This document shows positions 1 through 7,771 of a stretch of DNA of 64,000 nucleotides, one piece after another. The DNA is from Natronohydrobacter thiooxidans (GTDB lineage: Bacteria > Pseudomonadota > Alphaproteobacteria > Rhodobacterales > Rhodobacteraceae), in the NCBI RefSeq assembly GCF_001884735.1, contig NZ_MJAP01000033.1:112697-176696 (forward strand), written 5' to 3'. Made by a program: the position numbers and the translations under genes. Below the pieces are notes generated by a model that was not told the DNA's origin, made no database searches, and was given only the letters and a program-made list of their open reading frames with translations. How positions within the stretch are numbered: position 1 is the stretch's first letter; every line of letters begins with the position of its first letter.

Positions 1-1
1 C

Positions 2-37
2 AGCGTGGCTGTCGGGGCGCTGCAACGGGCGGCCTGA
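2..37 (+). CDS. C-terminal tail of an upstream gene (partial)
   Basis: An open frame enters from the left edge and stops at TGA 35-37, leaving 11 codons (SVAVGALQRAA). Nearly all codons end in G or C, as in the neighbouring genes, which supports real coding sequence. The fragment is too short to identify. A hairpin follows directly. Confidence 0.4.
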   Translation, partial: SVAVGALQRAA

Positions 38-42
38 GAACG

Positions 43-65
43 CGCCATGCAAAAAACGCATGGCG
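43..65 (+). terminator. Hairpin after the upstream gene
   Basis: An 8-bp perfect stem (CGCCATGC / GCATGGCG) with a 7-base A-rich loop lies 5 bases after the stop codon of the partial gene. No T tract follows, so it is a weak or Rho-assisted terminator candidate. Confidence 0.4.
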
Positions 66-99
66 GGGTTCTGTCCCATGCGTTGCGAGGTTGGAAAAA

Positions 100-119
100 A
101 TAGTTTAATGGCAAACTAT
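100..119 (+). promoter_or_regulatory. Palindrome in the lpdA leader, possible operator
   Basis: ATAGTTTAATGGCAAACTAT is a perfect inverted repeat with 7-bp arms and a 6-base spacer, ending 31 bases before the lpdA start. It is AT-rich in GC-rich surroundings. Position and symmetry suit a dimeric regulator; no regulator can be named from the sequence. Confidence 0.35.
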
Positions 120-150
120 ATTCCAGATGCCACGCAAGGGAGGGTTCCGC

Positions 151-1545
151 ATGGCCGCCAAGAGTTTTGATGTGATCGTCATCGGGGCCGGTCCGGGGGG
201 CTATGTTGCCGCCATCCGCGCAGCACAGCTTGGCAAGTCTGTGGCCATCGTCGAGCGTGAGCATCTGGGCGGCATTTGTCTGAACTGGGGCTGTATCCCG
301 ACAAAGGCGCTGCTGCGCTCGGCCGAAGTGTTCCATCTGATGCACCGCGCCAAGGAATTCGGGCTGAAGGCTGAGAATATCGGCTATGATCTGGATGCCG
401 TGGTGAAGCGCTCGCGCAAGGTCGCGGGCCAGCTTTCGGGCGGCATTGGTCATCTGATGAAGAAGAACAAGATCACGGTGGTCATGGGCGCGGCGACACT
501 GCCGGCCAAGGGCAAGGTCTCGGTCAAGACCGACAAGGGCACCGAGGAGCTGAGCGCGCCGAATATCATTCTGGCGACCGGCGCGCGGGCGCGCGAATTG
601 CCGGGGTTGGAGGCGGATGGCGATCTGGTCTGGACCTATAAACACGCGCTGCAGCCCAAGCGGATGCCGAAAAAGCTGCTGGTGATCGGCTCGGGCGCGA
701 TCGGGATCGAATTCGCGAGTTTCTTCAACACGCTGGGCGCGGATGTGACGGTTGTTGAAGTGATGGACCGTATCCTGCCGGTCGAGGATGAGGAAATCAG
801 CAATTTCGCCCGCAAGCAGTTCGAAAAGCAGGGCATGAAGATCATTGCCAAGGCGATGGTCAAGAAGCTCGATCGCGCGGCGCCGAAAGTGACGGCGCAT
901 ATCGAGCGGGACGGCAAAACCGGGACGATGGAATTCGACACGGTGATTTCCGCGGTCGGGATCGTCGCGAATACCGAAGGGCTGGGGCTGGAAGCGCTGG
1001 GCGCGAAGATCGACCGCTCTTTCGTGGTGACCGATCAGTATTGCCGCACCGGGGTCGAGGGGCTCTATGTGATCGGTGATGCGACCAATGGTCCCTGGCT
1101 CGCGCATAAGGCCAGCCATGAGGGTGTGATGGTGGCGGAACTGATCGCGGGGGGGCATCCGCATGCGGTGGACCCAAGCTCGATTGCGGGCTGCACCTAT
1201 TGCCATCCGCAGGTGGCGTCGGTCGGGCTGACCGAAGCCAAGGCGAAAGAGGCGGGTTATCAGGTCAAGGTGGGGCGTTTCCCCTTCATCGGCAATGGCA
1301 AGGCGATTGCGCTGGGCGAGCCCGAGGGCATGATCAAGACGATCTTTGACGCGAAAACCGGAGAGTTGCTGGGCGCGCATATGGTGGGTGCGGAAGTGAC
1401 CGAATTGATTCAGGGCTATGTCGTGGGCCGTCAGCTGGAGACGACCGAGGAAGATCTGATGAACACGGTCTTCCCGCATCCGACCCTGAGCGAGATGATG
1501 CATGAATCGGTCTTGGATGCTTACGGGCGCGCGCTGCATTTCTGA
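151..1545 (+). CDS. lpdA: Dihydrolipoyl dehydrogenase (E3)
   Basis: This is the E3 flavoprotein that reoxidises dihydrolipoamide with NAD+ in pyruvate, 2-oxoglutarate or branched-chain 2-oxoacid dehydrogenase complexes; it is cytoplasmic. The 464-residue product has normal length. It shows the FAD-binding GAGPGG motif at about residues 12-17, the redox-active CLNWGC disulfide (Cys43 and Cys48), a second Rossmann motif (GSGAIG) for NAD, and the C-terminal HPTLSE motif with the catalytic His at about 443. I chose ATG 151 because AGGGAGGG precedes it at good spacing; an in-frame ATG at 127 has no such site. The partner E1/E2 genes are not in the window, so which complex it mainly serves is open. 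Confidence 0.93.
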   Translation: MAAKSFDVIVIGAGPGGYVAAIRAAQLGKSVAIVEREHLGGICLNWGCIPTKALLRSAEVFHLMHRAKEFGLKAENIGYDLDAVVKRSRKVAGQLSGGIGHLMKKNKITVVMGAATLPAKGKVSVKTDKGTEELSAPNIILATGARARELPGLEADGDLVWTYKHALQPKRMPKKLLVIGSGAIGIEFASFFNTLGADVTVVEVMDRILPVEDEEISNFARKQFEKQGMKIIAKAMVKKLDRAAPKVTAHIERDGKTGTMEFDTVISAVGIVANTEGLGLEALGAKIDRSFVVTDQYCRTGVEGLYVIGDATNGPWLAHKASHEGVMVAELIAGGHPHAVDPSSIAGCTYCHPQVASVGLTEAKAKEAGYQVKVGRFPFIGNGKAIALGEPEGMIKTIFDAKTGELLGAHMVGAEVTELIQGYVVGRQLETTEEDLMNTVFPHPTLSEMMHESVLDAYGRALHF

Positions 1546-1586
1546 CGGTTTCAGATTGAGCGGCGGCGCCGCAAGAGTATCTGTCA

Positions 1587-1608
1587 CGCCCTGCCTTGCG
1601 GCAGGGCG
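1587..1608 (+). terminator. Hairpin terminator after lpdA
   Basis: A 9-bp perfect stem (CGCCCTGCC / GGCAGGGCG) with a TTGC loop starts 41 bases after the lpdA stop. It is followed by a TT and a T-rich stretch (CATTTTG) rather than a classical T run. Probably the lpdA terminator. Confidence 0.5.
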
Positions 1609-1619
1609 TTCCGCATTTT

Positions 1620-1641
1620 GAGTATTTTGGGCAAGATGAAG
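1620..1641 (+). repeat. Short interspersed repeat, GAGTATTTT family, copy 1
   Basis: The element reads GAGTATTTT, GGGCAAG, ATGAAG. A second copy in opposite orientation lies at 40573-40598 and shares the GAGTATTTT, GCAAGA and ATGAAG blocks. I recall similar elements between genes in other Rhodobacteraceae, but that is memory, not a search. Confidence 0.45.
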
Positions 1642-1735
1642 CCGAAGCGATTTTGTTCATCAAATGTTCACTATTTTTGCTTGGAGACTCGCCCGGCAGA
1701 GACTATGTTGCCCGATGTGAGCCGTGGGGGTCGGG

Positions 1736-4612
1736 ATGTCCGAGCAGAAATTCATCGAGGTGCGCGGGGCGCGCGAGCATAATCTGAAGAATATCGATGT
1801 GACGATCCCGCGTGACCAGCTGGTGGTCATTACCGGGCTGTCAGGCTCGGGCAAGTCCTCGCTGGCTTTTGACACGATCTATGCCGAAGGGCAGCGGCGT
1901 TATGTCGAATCCTTAAGCGCCTATGCGCGCCAGTTTCTCGACATGATGCAGAAACCCGATATGGACCATATCTCGGGCCTGTCGCCCGCGATTTCCATCG
2001 AGCAGAAGACGACGAGCAAGAACCCGCGTTCGACCGTGGGTACCGTGACCGAGATTTATGATTATCTGCGTCTGCTTTTTGCCCGTGCAGGCACTCCTTA
2101 CAGCCCGGCGACTGGTCAGCCCATTGAGGCGCAGCAGGTGCAGGATATGGTCGACCGGATCATGGCGCTGGAGGAGGGGACGCGGGCCTATCTGCTGGCG
2201 CCCATCGTGCGCGACCGCAAGGGCGAGTATCGCAAGGAATTTCTGGAACTGCGCAAACAGGGGTTCCAGCGGGTCAAGGTGGACGGGCAGTTCCATGACC
2301 TCGACGAGCCGCCCACGCTGGACAAGAAATTCCGCCATGACATTGATGTGGTGGTCGACCGGATCGTGGTGCGCGAAGGCATCGAGACGCGGCTGGCGGA
2401 TAGTCTGCGCACGGCGCTTGATCTGGCGGATGGGATCGCGGTGCTGGAGGTCGCTGCCGAAGAGGGCGAGCGGATCACATTTTCCGAGAAATTCGCCTGC
2501 CCGGTCAGTGGTTTCACCATCTCCGAGATCGAACCACGGCTGTTTTCCTTCAACGCGCCCTCGGGGGCCTGTCCGGCCTGTGACGGGCTGGGGGTCGAGC
2601 TGTTCTTTGACGAGCGGCTGGTGGTGCCGGATCATGCGCTGCGGGTGGCGGACGGGGCGATTGCGCCATGGCGCAAGGGCAAGTCGCCCTATTTCCTGCA
2701 AACGATTGAGTCGCTCGCGAAGCATTATGAGTTTGATGCAAAGACACCATGGAAAGACCTGCCTGCGCATGTGCAGCAGGTGTTTCTTTATGGATCAAAC
2801 GGTGAGGAATTGCCGTTTCGCTATGACGAGGGCGGGCGGGTCTATAATGTGACCCGCGCTTTCGAGGGGGTGATCCCGAATATGGAGCGGCGCTATCGCG
2901 AGACGGACAGTGCCTGGATTCGCGAGGAATTCGAGCGCTATCAGAACCAGCGCGCCTGTGGCACCTGCGAGGGGCATCGCTTGCGGCCCGAGGCGCTGGC
3001 GGTGAAGATCGGTCCCGCCAAAGGCGGGCCAGACAAGCTTCTGCATATCGGGCAGGTCACGGAAATGGCGATCCGCGAGGCGTTGGCCTGGGTCGAGACT
3101 GTGCCGGAGAGCCTGTCGAAGCAGAAAAACGAGATCGCCCGCGCGATCCTGAAGGAAATCCGCGAGCGGCTGGGCTTTCTGGTCAATGTGGGGTTGGATT
3201 ACCTGACGCTGGGGCGGCATGCGGGCACGCTTTCGGGGGGCGAGAGCCAGCGGATCCGGCTGGCCAGCCAGATCGGTTCGGGGCTGACGGGCGTGCTTTA
3301 TGTGCTGGATGAGCCCTCGATCGGGCTGCACCAGCGCGACAATGACCGCTTGCTGACGACGCTGCGCAATCTGCGCGATCAGGGCAATACCGTGCTGGTG
3401 GTCGAGCATGACGAGGAAGCGATCCGCACCGCCGATTTCGTGCTGGATATCGGTCCCGGTGCCGGGGTGCATGGCGGGCGGATCGTCGCGCAGGGGGTGC
3501 CGGAGGCGATCATGGCGGACCCGGCCAGTCTGACCGGGCAATATCTGAGCGGTGCGCGCGAGATTGCGGTGCCGAAAACCCGGCGCAAGGGGAATGGAAA
3601 GAAGCTGACCGTGGTCAAGGCGAGCGGGAACAATCTGCGCGATGTGACGGCGGAATTCCCTCTGGGCAAGTTCGTCTGCGTGACCGGGGTTTCGGGCGGC
3701 GGCAAGTCGACGCTGACGATTGAGACACTGTTCAAGACCGCCTCGATGCGGCTGAACGGGGCGCGGCAGACGCCTGCGCCTTGCGAGACGATCAAGGGGC
3801 TGGAGCAGCTTGACAAGGTGATCGACATTGACCAGCGGCCCATCGGGCGCACGCCGCGCTCGAACCCGGCGACCTATACCGGGGCGTTCGGGCCGATCCG
3901 CGACTGGTTTGCGGGGCTGCCGGAATCGAAGGCGCGCGGCTACAAGCCGGGGCGTTTCAGCTTCAACGTCAAGGGCGGGCGCTGCGAGGCCTGTCAGGGC
4001 GATGGCGTGTTGAAGATCGAGATGAATTTCCTGCCCGATGTCTATGTCACCTGCGAGACCTGTAAGGGCAAGCGCTATAATCGCGAGACACTGGAGGTCT
4101 TGTTCAAGGGGAAATCCATTGCCGATGTGCTGGATATGACCGTCGAGGAAGCGCAGGGGTTTTTCGAGGCGGTGCCCTCGATCCGCGAGAAGATGGATGC
4201 GCTGATGCGCGTGGGGCTGGGCTATATCAAGGTGGGCCAGCAGGCGACGACGCTATCGGGGGGCGAGGCGCAGCGGGTGAAACTGTCGAAGGAATTGTCG
4301 CGGCGCTCCACCGGGCGGACGCTCTATATTCTGGATGAGCCGACCACGGGGCTGCATTTCGAGGATGTGAGGAAGCTGCTGGAAGTGCTGCATGAACTCG
4401 TGGATCAGGGCAATACGGTGGTGGTGATCGAGCATAATCTGGATGTGGTGAAAACCGCCGACTGGATCATCGATATCGGGCCCGAGGGCGGTGACGGCGG
4501 TGGGCAGGTGGTCGCGGTCGGCACGCCGGAGCAGGTGGCGGCGGTCGAGGCCAGCCATACGGGGCGCTATCTGGGGCCGTTGTTGAAGCCGCGTCGGGTG
4601 GCGGCGGAGTAG
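1736..4612 (+). CDS. uvrA: Excinuclease ABC subunit A
   Basis: This is the damage-recognition ATPase of nucleotide excision repair, acting with UvrB and UvrC. The 958-residue product has the tandem ABC layout: Walker [10 protein letters not shown] at residues 34-42, a signature LSGGESQR, a second Walker [10 protein letters not shown] at about 651, and LSGGEAQR near the C terminus. The C-terminal zinc module is intact (CEAC at about 749, later CETC). The first zinc module keeps CPAC (Cys279, Cys282) but its first pair reads CPVS (Cys255 only). ATG 1736 has GGGGG just upstream; GTG 1724 is an in-frame alternative. It converges with the next minus-strand gene after 7 bases. Confidence 0.96.
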   Translation: MSEQKFIEVRGAREHNLKNIDVTIPRDQLVVITGLSGSGKSSLAFDTIYAEGQRRYVESLSAYARQFLDMMQKPDMDHISGLSPAISIEQKTTSKNPRSTVGTVTEIYDYLRLLFARAGTPYSPATGQPIEAQQVQDMVDRIMALEEGTRAYLLAPIVRDRKGEYRKEFLELRKQGFQRVKVDGQFHDLDEPPTLDKKFRHDIDVVVDRIVVREGIETRLADSLRTALDLADGIAVLEVAAEEGERITFSEKFACPVSGFTISEIEPRLFSFNAPSGACPACDGLGVELFFDERLVVPDHALRVADGAIAPWRKGKSPYFLQTIESLAKHYEFDAKTPWKDLPAHVQQVFLYGSNGEELPFRYDEGGRVYNVTRAFEGVIPNMERRYRETDSAWIREEFERYQNQRACGTCEGHRLRPEALAVKIGPAKGGPDKLLHIGQVTEMAIREALAWVETVPESLSKQKNEIARAILKEIRERLGFLVNVGLDYLTLGRHAGTLSGGESQRIRLASQIGSGLTGVLYVLDEPSIGLHQRDNDRLLTTLRNLRDQGNTVLVVEHDEEAIRTADFVLDIGPGAGVHGGRIVAQGVPEAIMADPASLTGQYLSGAREIAVPKTRRKGNGKKLTVVKASGNNLRDVTAEFPLGKFVCVTGVSGGGKSTLTIETLFKTASMRLNGARQTPAPCETIKGLEQLDKVIDIDQRPIGRTPRSNPATYTGAFGPIRDWFAGLPESKARGYKPGRFSFNVKGGRCEACQGDGVLKIEMNFLPDVYVTCETCKGKRYNRETLEVLFKGKSIADVLDMTVEEAQGFFEAVPSIREKMDALMRVGLGYIKVGQQATTLSGGEAQRVKLSKELSRRSTGRTLYILDEPTTGLHFEDVRKLLEVLHELVDQGNTVVVIEHNLDVVKTADWIIDIGPEGGDGGGQVVAVGTPEQVAAVEASHTGRYLGPLLKPRRVAAE

Positions 4613-4619
4613 GGGGGCG

Positions 4620-5246
4620 TTATCTCGTACAGGAACGGATGAGTTTGAGCACTGCATCTGCATCCGCGATTTGCTCAAACGTAACCGGCACGGTCAGATG
4701 CCCCCAGCTAGGCGGCTGGCCCGGATGCGACAGCCCGGCGCCGAAAGGCTGAAGCTCGTTCTGGTCGATCAATGTGCCAATCTGCAATGACGGGTAGGGC
4801 CGTGTCGGCAGCAGTGCATAAGGATAAGAGTCGTAGTGGGGATTTGCGACAATGTAGATCCGGTCCGCAAACCGCCAGTTGCGCCCGCGCCGACAGACGA
4901 TGGCGCGTTTGTTCGTGACGGCGTAGAAAAGGCGCGACAGGACATGCTGACGAACTATGGCGATCCAATACGCGGACAGCAGAAAGGCGAGTGTCAAACC
5001 CGCGAAAGCAAAGCCGATACTCAAGGGGCGGAATGATGCGCTCGAAATCGTCCATGGGACCAGCGCCCAGAGCACGATGGCGCCCGCAATCATCGCCACC
5101 AGATAAAGTTTCTCAGCCCCCATGGGCTGAAAGAAGCTGCGGCCATGTTCAGGATGTCCCGTCCACAGCAGCCGCTCATCAGGCCTAAGAATGCGCTGCA
5201 GGTCAAAATCCGATGCTGCGACGGACTCAATTGTTGTCCGGCTCAT
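4620..5246 (-). CDS. Membrane protein with PH-like C-terminal region, function unknown
   Basis: The 208-residue product starts with a soluble segment containing PDERLLWTGHP, then two hydrophobic helices (about residues 55-75 and 85-105), then a segment beginning AVTNKRAIV. PDExLLWxGxP followed by two helices and an YxxTNxRxxx strand is the look of the bacterial PH-like (bPH/YdbS-YdbT) family; this is a pattern match by eye, not an alignment. The start at 5246 is the first good ATG, but the purine-rich GAAGAGGGGA lies about 20 bases upstream, so the start is uncertain. It is the second gene in a minus-strand pair with the LOG-family gene, 73 bases apart. Confidence 0.6.
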   Translation of the reverse strand: MSRTTIESVAASDFDLQRILRPDERLLWTGHPEHGRSFFQPMGAEKLYLVAMIAGAIVLWALVPWTISSASFRPLSIGFAFAGLTLAFLLSAYWIAIVRQHVLSRLFYAVTNKRAIVCRRGRNWRFADRIYIVANPHYDSYPYALLPTRPYPSLQIGTLIDQNELQPFGAGLSHPGQPPSWGHLTVPVTFEQIADADAVLKLIRSCTR

Positions 5247-5319
5247 GGCAACGTGCGCATCCAGTATCCCCTCTTCCCTGTGTCGGCCCGCGAGCAGGCG
5301 TGACTCGCCTCGCCCGCTG

Positions 5320-5874
5320 TCAAACCACCGCCCCCAGCGCCCCCTCCAGCGCCTCAACCGTCTCCACCACCACGAAAAACTCCCGCAGCGACGGTGCCGC
5401 GAAGCCCTGCGCGATCACATGCTCCACCAGCGCGACCAGCGGATCCCAGAACCCTTCGGTGTTCAAAAGGAAGATCGGTTTTTCATGCAGCCCGATCTGA
5501 CGCCATGTCAGCACTTCGAAAAACTCGTCCAGCGTGCCCGCGCCGCCCGGCAGCACGACAATCGCGTCGGAATTGGTGAACATGACCTTCTTGCGCTCAT
5601 GCATCGTCTCGGTCACGACCAGCGTGCTCAGATCGCGCTTGCCCGCCTCCAGTTGCATCAGATGTGTGGGGATCACCCCGAAGACCTGCGCGCCCGCGCC
5701 CTGCGCCTTGCGCGCGACCTCGCCCATGATGCCGATATCGCCCGCGCCATAGACCAGCCGCCAGTCGCGCGCGGCGAACATCTGCCCCAGATCGCGGGCG
5801 GCCCCGGCATAGGCCGGGGAGAGACCCGCGCGCGAGCCGCAAAAGACACAGATCGAGGGACGAAGCTCTGACAT
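5320..5874 (-). CDS. LOG-family (TIGR00730) nucleotide phosphoribohydrolase
   Basis: The 184-residue protein matches the family once labelled lysine decarboxylase-like and now known to contain cytokinin riboside 5'-monophosphate phosphoribohydrolases. It begins with a Rossmann-type strand and VFCGSRAG, and carries the defining PGGAGTLDEFFE motif (PGGxGTxxE) at about residues 100-112 with upstream MHERK. In bacteria these enzymes release a base from a nucleoside monophosphate; the substrate here is unknown. ATG 5874 gives the usual length; the longer frame has no homology-like sequence. The divergent LysM gene starts 104 bases away, so the gap must hold both promoters. Confidence 0.87.
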   Translation of the reverse strand: MSELRPSICVFCGSRAGLSPAYAGAARDLGQMFAARDWRLVYGAGDIGIMGEVARKAQGAGAQVFGVIPTHLMQLEAGKRDLSTLVVTETMHERKKVMFTNSDAIVVLPGGAGTLDEFFEVLTWRQIGLHEKPIFLLNTEGFWDPLVALVEHVIAQGFAAPSLREFFVVVETVEALEGALGAVV

Positions 5875-5978
5875 TGCCACACCATATTTCAAATTGCTTT
5901 GCCACGCGCTAACGGGATTGTTAGACTCACGCAAGCCGCGTTTGTCCCGAACCGGGATCCGCGCGCTGGAGAACCGGG

Positions 5979-7214
5979 ATGCTGAAATATCTGCCCAAAG
6001 ACGTGCTTGCCCAATGGGCAATCGGGTCTGTCGCTGTCGCAGGTGCGGCCAGCGTGGCCTATGTCGTGGTTTTTCCCTCCGACAGGCCCGCGCCCGATTT
6101 GCCGCGTCCCGAGTTTGTGCAGACCGAACCGCATGCGGTGAGCGTGCCGCGGGACGAACCCGCGCCGGAGGTTCAGATCGCCATGGCCCCGGTGCAGTCG
6201 GATTATGCGCCGAGTTTCGATCTGGTGCGCGTGACCGATCTCGGCGATGTGCTGATCGCGGGCAAGGCCCCGGCCACGAGTGCGGTTGCCGCGCTGATCG
6301 ATGAAGAACCGGTCGCCCAGACGATCAGCACCCCGGCGGGGGAATTCGTGCTGATGTTCGAGGTCGTGCCCGCGCCGATGCCGCGTGTGCTGGAACTGGA
6401 GGTGCGTCTGCCCAGCGGTGACAGGGTGCGCTCGGTCGACACGCTGATGCTGGCGCCGCGCAGCGAGATGCTTGCTTCGGGGCCTGCCGGGGGACCGGCG
6501 GTCGCGCAGGCTGCGGCGCGCGAGGTTGCGGTGGAGCCGCTTTTTGCGCCGCCTTCTGCACCGGAGCATCCGCAGGTCATGGCCGAGGTCGGATCCTCCG
6601 ACGCAATGGAGGCCGAGCCGCAGCCCGAGGGTGCAGAGCTTGCCGCGCGCGACGCGGACGCGGTGGATCCGCAGGCGCCCCTTGCCGTCTTGGTGCGCCC
6701 GGACGGAACCGTGCAATTGCTGGGTGAGGTGGCGACGCTGCCCCATCGCGGGCGCAGTGGCAATGTCAGTATCGACTCGGTGAGCTATGACGCGGGCGGA
6801 GAGGTTTCGGTGAGCGGGCGCACGGCGACGGGTTCTGCCGATATCCAGATCTATATCGACAATCAGCCGATCCTGCGCGCCCGCGCGGCGCCCGATGGCA
6901 ATTGGCAGGCGCAGCTTGAGGGGATCGAGCGCGGTGTCTACCGGCTGCGCGTCGATGAGCTGGACGAGGCCGCGCAGGTGACGTCGCGCGCGGAGATCCC
7001 CTTCGAGCGGGCAACGCCCCAGATCGCGCGCGAGGCGGCAGGCCCGCAGGCGCTGATCGTCCAGCCCGGCAACACGCTCTGGGGCATGTCGCGCGAACGC
7101 TTTGGGGATGGTGCCCGCTATATGCGGATTTTCGACGCCAATCGCGACCAGATCCGCAACCCGGACCTGATCTATCCGGGGCAGGTGTTCATTCTGCCGG
7201 GCGACAGCAACTGA
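5979..7214 (+). CDS. LysM-domain protein with N-terminal membrane anchor
   Basis: The 411-residue protein has an N-terminal hydrophobic helix (about residues 14-32) and then a long Ala/Pro/Glu-rich stretch to about residue 250. Next comes a beta-rich repeat-like region (about 265-340), and finally a LysM domain (about 360-408: ALIVQPGNTLWGMS to IYPGQVFILPGD). LysM binds peptidoglycan, so this is probably an envelope protein anchored in the inner membrane with the LysM in the periplasm. No catalytic domain is visible. Genes of this layout beside a TIGR00730 gene are familiar in Rhodobacterales (memory). Function beyond peptidoglycan binding is not evident. Confidence 0.8.
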   Translation: MLKYLPKDVLAQWAIGSVAVAGAASVAYVVVFPSDRPAPDLPRPEFVQTEPHAVSVPRDEPAPEVQIAMAPVQSDYAPSFDLVRVTDLGDVLIAGKAPATSAVAALIDEEPVAQTISTPAGEFVLMFEVVPAPMPRVLELEVRLPSGDRVRSVDTLMLAPRSEMLASGPAGGPAVAQAAAREVAVEPLFAPPSAPEHPQVMAEVGSSDAMEAEPQPEGAELAARDADAVDPQAPLAVLVRPDGTVQLLGEVATLPHRGRSGNVSIDSVSYDAGGEVSVSGRTATGSADIQIYIDNQPILRARAAPDGNWQAQLEGIERGVYRLRVDELDEAAQVTSRAEIPFERATPQIAREAAGPQALIVQPGNTLWGMSRERFGDGARYMRIFDANRDQIRNPDLIYPGQVFILPGDSN

Positions 7215-7278
7215 GCACCTTCGCGGGGCGCGAGGGTGGCCCTCGGGCAACCCCTGTTGGTGCAGATCTGCAGGATGC

Positions 7279-7306
7279 TTGACCCGTCCGGCGCACCGCC
7301 TATATT
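7279..7306 (+). promoter_or_regulatory. Promoter of the riboswitch-gdx unit
   Basis: A -35 box TTGACC (7279-7284) and a -10 box TATATT (7301-7306) are 16 bases apart. Transcription would begin at about 7313, immediately before the first riboswitch hairpin (7315). This fit between promoter and RNA start makes the call more convincing than the boxes alone. Confidence 0.65.
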
Positions 7307-7314
7307 TTGAGCAC

Positions 7315-7360
7315 GCGGGGACGACCCCGCCCAATTCCCTTCATTGCCAGGACGACCTGG
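7315..7360 (+). ncRNA. Guanidine-II (mini-ykkC) riboswitch
   Basis: Two short hairpins each carry the same ACGA tetraloop. P1 is GCGGGG-ACGA-CCCCGC (7315-7330) and P2 is CCAGG-ACGA-CCTGG (7347-7360), joined by a 16-base linker. Paired stems with ACGR loops just before a ribosome-binding site define the mini-ykkC motif, which binds guanidinium. AGGAGG follows at 7368-7373 and the start codon at 7378, so control is most likely of translation initiation, with guanidine opening the RBS. The downstream gene is a Gdx-type SMR exporter, the classical target. Confidence 0.88.
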
Positions 7361-7377
7361 TCCGACAGGAGGATCAG

Positions 7378-7704
7378 ATGCCCTGGATTTATCTGGCGAT
7401 TGCGGGTGTGCTTGAAGTGGTCTGGGCTTTCGCGATGAAGCAGTCGATGGGCTTCACGCGGATGGTGCCGACCGTGATCATGGGGGTGTCGATGCTGGGC
7501 AGCTTCGCGCTGCTGGCGGTGGCGATGAAAACCCTGCCCCTGGGCACGGCCTATACGGTCTGGACCGGGATCGGGGCTGTGGGGGCCTTTACCGTAGGGA
7601 TCATGGCGCTGGGCGAGGCGGTGACACCTATGCGCGTGATGGCGGCGGCGATGATCGTGGGCGGGCTTGTCCTGATGAAGCTTTCCGGCACGGGCGAGAG
7701 CTGA
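7378..7704 (+). CDS. gdx: SMR-family guanidinium exporter (Gdx/SugE type)
   Basis: The 108-residue protein has four transmembrane helices and the essential SMR glutamate at position 13 (GVLEVVWAFAMKQS), a context typical of the SugE/Gdx subtype rather than EmrE. Gdx proteins work as dual-topology dimers exchanging guanidinium for protons in the inner membrane. ATG 7378 is preceded by AGGAGG. The upstream guanidine-II riboswitch independently supports guanidinium as the substrate. It could alternatively be called a quaternary-ammonium exporter, but both subtype and context argue against that. Confidence 0.9.
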   Translation: MPWIYLAIAGVLEVVWAFAMKQSMGFTRMVPTVIMGVSMLGSFALLAVAMKTLPLGTAYTVWTGIGAVGAFTVGIMALGEAVTPMRVMAAAMIVGGLVLMKLSGTGES

Positions 7705-7771
7705 GACGCGCCCACTGGTCATTTCGCGGGCGCGGTCCTAGATAGCAGGGACGCAAGCAAGAAAGCCCGCC

